The position numbers were made by a program, and so were the translations under genes. The notes under the pieces were generated by a model. It searched no databases and had not been told where the DNA came from. It worked only from the letters and a program-made list of their open reading frames with translations. 64,000 nucleotides of DNA from Brachymonas sp049977365 (lineage in GTDB: Bacteria > Pseudomonadota > Gammaproteobacteria > Burkholderiales > Burkholderiaceae_C): contig NZ_JBNGEN010000007.1 in NCBI RefSeq assembly GCF_049977365.1, positions 62,001 to 126,000 on the forward strand, read 5' to 3'. Of the stretch, positions 61,797 through 64,000 are shown in pieces (positions within the stretch are counted from its first letter, which is position 1; every line of letters begins with the position of its first letter).

Positions 61797-62633
61797 ATGC
61801 AGAACCATGAGAAGGCCGGTGTGGCGCATGCCACACCGTGCATGCAGCCGGCGGAGGCAGCAGGGGCTGTGCCTGCGGCAGCCGAGGCCGCGGCCGTGTT
61901 TGATCTGGCGGTGGACAAGGTGCTGCAGTCGCGGCAGCACCGGTTTGCGCTGCGGGTGCGGCTGCAGTCCCCGAGCCGGCGGGTGGTGCTGCTGGGGGAT
62001 TCGGGGGCGGGCAAGTCGATGACGCTGCGGGCGGTGGCGGGGCTGCTGCGCCCCGACGCCGGGCATGTGCGGGTGTCCGGGCGCACGCTGTTCGACAGTG
62101 CGCGCAAGGTGCATCTGCCGGCCCAGGCACGCCGCATGGGCTATGTGTTTCAGGATTATGCGCTGTTTCCGCATCTGAGCGTGCGGCAGAACGTGGCGTT
62201 TGGACTGCGCCGGGGGTGGCGCAATCCGTCGGCACGGGCCCGGTGGCCCGAGGTGGAGCACTGGCTGGACATGCTGGGGCTGATGCCGCTGGCGCACCAG
62301 CTGCCGGATGCGCTCTCGGGCGGGCAGCGGCAGCGGGTGGCGCTGGCACGCACGCTGGTGGCGCAGCCCGATGCCCTGCTGCTCGACGAGCCCTTTTCGG
62401 CACTCGATCCGTCCCGGCGTGCGGCCCTGCGCGACGAGCTCGATGCCCTGCAGCAGCGCCTGCAGCTTCCCATGCTGCTCATTACCCACGACACCGACGA
62501 TGCAGCCCAGCTGGGCGAGCATGTGTTTCGTCTGCGCGAGGGCGAAGTGGTGGGGGAAATGTGGCAGGGGGCAACCGCTCTGCCTGCGAGCGCCGGGGCA
62601 GGGCTGGCATGCAGGCCATGGCCCCCTCGGTGA
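61797..62633 (+). CDS. modC: Molybdate ABC transporter ATPase, short form
   Basis: A 278-residue ATPase with Walker A VLLGDSGAGKSMTLRAVAG (about residues 65-83), Q-loop MGYVFQDYALFPHLSVRQN, signature LPDALSGGQRQRVALARTL and Walker B ALLLDEPFSALDPSRRAAL with His in LLITHDTDDAAQLGEHV. It ends soon after residue 250, so the C-terminal TOBE/Mop molybdate-binding domain found in E. coli ModC (352 aa) is missing. Feedback sensing may then rest on ModE alone. A 30-residue Ala/Glu-rich N-terminal extension is also unusual. Five bp after modB. Confidence 0.9.
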   Translation: MQNHEKAGVAHATPCMQPAEAAGAVPAAAEAAAVFDLAVDKVLQSRQHRFALRVRLQSPSRRVVLLGDSGAGKSMTLRAVAGLLRPDAGHVRVSGRTLFDSARKVHLPAQARRMGYVFQDYALFPHLSVRQNVAFGLRRGWRNPSARARWPEVEHWLDMLGLMPLAHQLPDALSGGQRQRVALARTLVAQPDALLLDEPFSALDPSRRAALRDELDALQQRLQLPMLLITHDTDDAAQLGEHVFRLREGEVVGEMWQGATALPASAGAGLACRPWPPR

Positions 62634-62650
62634 TGCGGGGGAGTGGGGGG

Positions 62651-62956
62651 TCAGGTCTTGTGATGCAGTGCGCGCAGCATGGCTTCCCGCAGGATGGCAT
62701 TCATGCGGGTCTGATAGCCTTTGCCCTGGCTCTTGAGCCAGGCCAGGACATCGGCATCGATGCGCACGGAGGCGTGGGTCTTGACGGGCTTGAAAAAGGG
62801 GTTGGGAAGGGCGCGTGCCAGGAATGCGTCATCCAGCTGGGGAATGTCGCTGTAGTCGATCCTGTCTGCCGGCTGGCTCGCAAGGGCCTTGAGTTCGGCC
62901 TCGCGGGCGGCGCTGAGAGGCGGAAGTGTGCCCTGTGCGTACCTAACTTTGCTCAT
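62651..62956 (-). CDS. brnA: BrnA-type antitoxin
   Basis: A 101-residue antitoxin with a C-terminal ribbon-helix-helix: FFKPVKTHASVRIDADVLAW then LKSQGKGYQTRMNAILREAM (about residues 54-95), the signature of BrnA. The N-terminal part binds the toxin. The start at 62956 overlaps the end of brnT by 14 nt; it is second in the operon, as in other BrnT/BrnA loci. It should repress the operon through the palindrome upstream of brnT. Confidence 0.88.
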   Translation of the reverse strand: MSKVRYAQGTLPPLSAAREAELKALASQPADRIDYSDIPQLDDAFLARALPNPFFKPVKTHASVRIDADVLAWLKSQGKGYQTRMNAILREAMLRALHHKT

Positions 62957-63233
62957 AATGATGCCTTTCGTGGCGATCGGCGCGACGGGCGCTGATGATG
63001 CGGATGATTTCGGCTCCTTCGTCTTCAAGCTGGAGGGTGTGGGCAACCAGCAGTACCACGCACCCGCCGACCATGCCAAGGGTCTGCCATCGCTGTTCTC
63101 CATGTTCGATGCGATCCTGTACCGAAAGGGCCAGAGGGTCATCGAACACGCGCGCTGCGTCTTCGAATCGAATGCCATGCTTGCGGAAATTGAGATCTGC
63201 TTTGTGGTCGTCCCATTCGAAGTAGCGCTGCAT
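62943..63233 (-). CDS. brnT: BrnT-type ribonuclease toxin
   Basis: A 96-residue toxin of the BrnT/RelE-like fold, a growth-inhibiting RNase in known systems. Family pattern: YFEWDDHKADLNFRKHGIRF then EDAARVFDDPLALS (about residues 4-38), HGEQRWQTLGMVGG and the C-terminal RIISARRADRHERHHYEQ carrying the conserved Arg-rich end. Transcribed with brnA. The pair lies between modC and modE, divergent from modE. Confidence 0.9.
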   Translation of the reverse strand: MQRYFEWDDHKADLNFRKHGIRFEDAARVFDDPLALSVQDRIEHGEQRWQTLGMVGGCVVLLVAHTLQLEDEGAEIIRIISARRADRHERHHYEQS

Positions 63234-63250
63234 GGCAAAAGAGTAGCATA

Positions 63251-63268
63251 TTTTTGTATATACAAAAA
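63251..63268. promoter_or_regulatory. 18-bp perfect palindrome between brnT and modE
   Basis: TTTTTGTATATACAAAAA is self-complementary over 18 bp. It lies 18 bp upstream of the brnT start and 9 bp before the modE start, in an A+T-rich patch. It is the obvious candidate operator for the BrnT/BrnA complex, and any occupant would also cover the modE promoter region. Confidence 0.65.
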
Positions 63269-63277
63269 GGGGGCGAA

Positions 63278-64000
63278 ATGCGCATGAAGGAAACGCCGGA
63301 GGCTGTCCCGCACGGAGCGCACGCTCCCTGCCCCTGTGAAGAAGCCAGCGAAGAGGCTGCCGTGACGCTCGAAGCGCCGCTTCAGCTGGCGCTGGGGGGG
63401 CGGGTGCTGGGGGGGGAGCGGCAGATGCGGCTGCTGGAGGCGGTGGAGGCCTGTGGCTCCATCACGCAGGCGGCCCGCATGGCGGGCGTGAGCTACAAGA
63501 CGGCCTGGGATGCCATCGATGCCATGAACCAGCTGGCCGGCGAGCCGCTGGTGGTGCGCGCCACGGGGGGGCGCGGCGGTGGCGGCACGGTGCTCACGCT
63601 GCGCGGCCGGAGGCTGCTGGCGGGCTATCGGCGCATCGAGGCCGAGCACCGGCGCTTTCTGGCGCATTTGGCCGAAGATGCAGGCCATCTGGCCGACGAT
63701 TACCGACTGCTGAGGAGAATGATGATGAGAACCAGTGCGCGCAATCAGTTCATGGGGACGGTGTCCCGCATCGAGCGGGGAGCGGTCAACGACGAGGTGA
63801 TGCTGGCCATTGCCGGAGGGCATGAGCTGGTGGCCGTGGTGACGCGGGAAAGCACCGATGCGCTGGGGCTGGTGCCGGGGTGCGAGGCCATTGCGCTGGT
63901 GAAGTCGTCTTCGGTCATTCTGGTGACCGAGAGCGAAGGGGTGCGGTTCTCGGCGCGCAATGCGCTGGGAGGGCGCATCATGCGGCTGCATCCGGGGGCC
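63278..64000 (+). CDS. modE: Molybdate-responsive regulator ModE (partial)
   Basis: Open from ATG 63278 to the window edge (241 codons, C-terminus outside). After a ~30-residue Glu/Ala/Cys-rich leader, the winged helix reads GERQMRLLEAVEACGSITQA then ARMAGVSYKTAWDAIDAMNQ (about residues 45-90) and RATGGRGGGGTVLTLRGRRL. The Mop domain starts at about 146 with RTSARNQFMGTVSRIERGAV and GCEAIALVKSSSVILVTE follows. It senses molybdate and represses mod transcription; the box at 58357-58380 is the likely target. GGGGGCG is upstream of the ATG; a second ATG at 63284 is possible. Confidence 0.9.
   Translation, partial: MRMKETPEAVPHGAHAPCPCEEASEEAAVTLEAPLQLALGGRVLGGERQMRLLEAVEACGSITQAARMAGVSYKTAWDAIDAMNQLAGEPLVVRATGGRGGGGTVLTLRGRRLLAGYRRIEAEHRRFLAHLAEDAGHLADDYRLLRRMMMRTSARNQFMGTVSRIERGAVNDEVMLAIAGGHELVAVVTRESTDALGLVPGCEAIALVKSSSVILVTESEGVRFSARNALGGRIMRLHPGA

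Noticed and set aside
1..64000. CRISPR arrays, tRNA and rRNA genes
   Set aside because: No regularly spaced direct repeats, no cloverleaf-type GGTTCRA-containing segments at gene boundaries and no rRNA-like stretches were recognised by eye; a tRNA scan would be decisive.

Overview
The window is a high-GC chromosomal segment most consistent with a betaproteobacterium of the order Burkholderiales. The evidence is the gene content: adjacent ubiA and oxyR, a three-domain PutA, proteobacterial-type GshA, an adenosylcobalamin-dependent ribonucleotide reductase, a phasin, LutABC-type lactate genes and type IV pilins with a TfpO-like glycosyltransferase. This placement is inferred from genes only. 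I found no rRNA, tRNA or CRISPR array.

Layout. 1-4980 holds the 3' end of a malic enzyme gene, a LysE-type exporter, ubiA, oxyR and fadD. 4982-7957 is an island bounded by two inverted, internally deleted copies of an IS481-like element. Its cargo is more A+T-rich than the flanks: an LprI-like periplasmic inhibitor overlapping a lysozyme-like / peptidoglycan-binding / XVIPCD-like effector gene that carries one in-frame stop. Next come a regulator remnant, a YvlD-like membrane protein, putA with a candidate self-operator, benE and lptA-lptB-rpoN. Downstream of rpoN is a graveyard: an IS5-type tail, a frameshifted HEPN-like gene and an IS3-type tail.

19433-31477 is a carbon block. It has a GntR regulator with TTGGTnnnACCAA boxes, lldE-lldG-lldF, a FAD/Fe-S D-lactate dehydrogenase, lldP and ppc. 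Together these oxidise lactate to pyruvate and refill the TCA cycle. Then follow nrdJ, a nitronate monooxygenase, mnmA, a DksA-family gene, a cytochrome b561, malate synthase G, a phasin, gshA, a ClC channel, argC and sucC-[OmpA/BON gene]-sucD.

50122-56706 is a signalling and surface region: a tandem-FHA protein, a CHASE2 adenylate cyclase, and pilA-tfpO-pilA2. The first pilin gene has an excellent sigma-54 promoter with two upstream repeats that look like enhancer sites, which ties it to the rpoN gene in the same window.

56835-64000 is a molybdate locus (modA, modB, modC, modE, with a ModE-like box) interrupted by accessory modules. These are a nucleotidyltransferase cassette just upstream, an unrecognised small protein plus a degenerate ImmA/IrrE-like protein between modA and modB, and brnT-brnA between modC and modE. 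The best candidates for undescribed biology are the IS-bounded effector/immunity island and the two-gene module inside mod.
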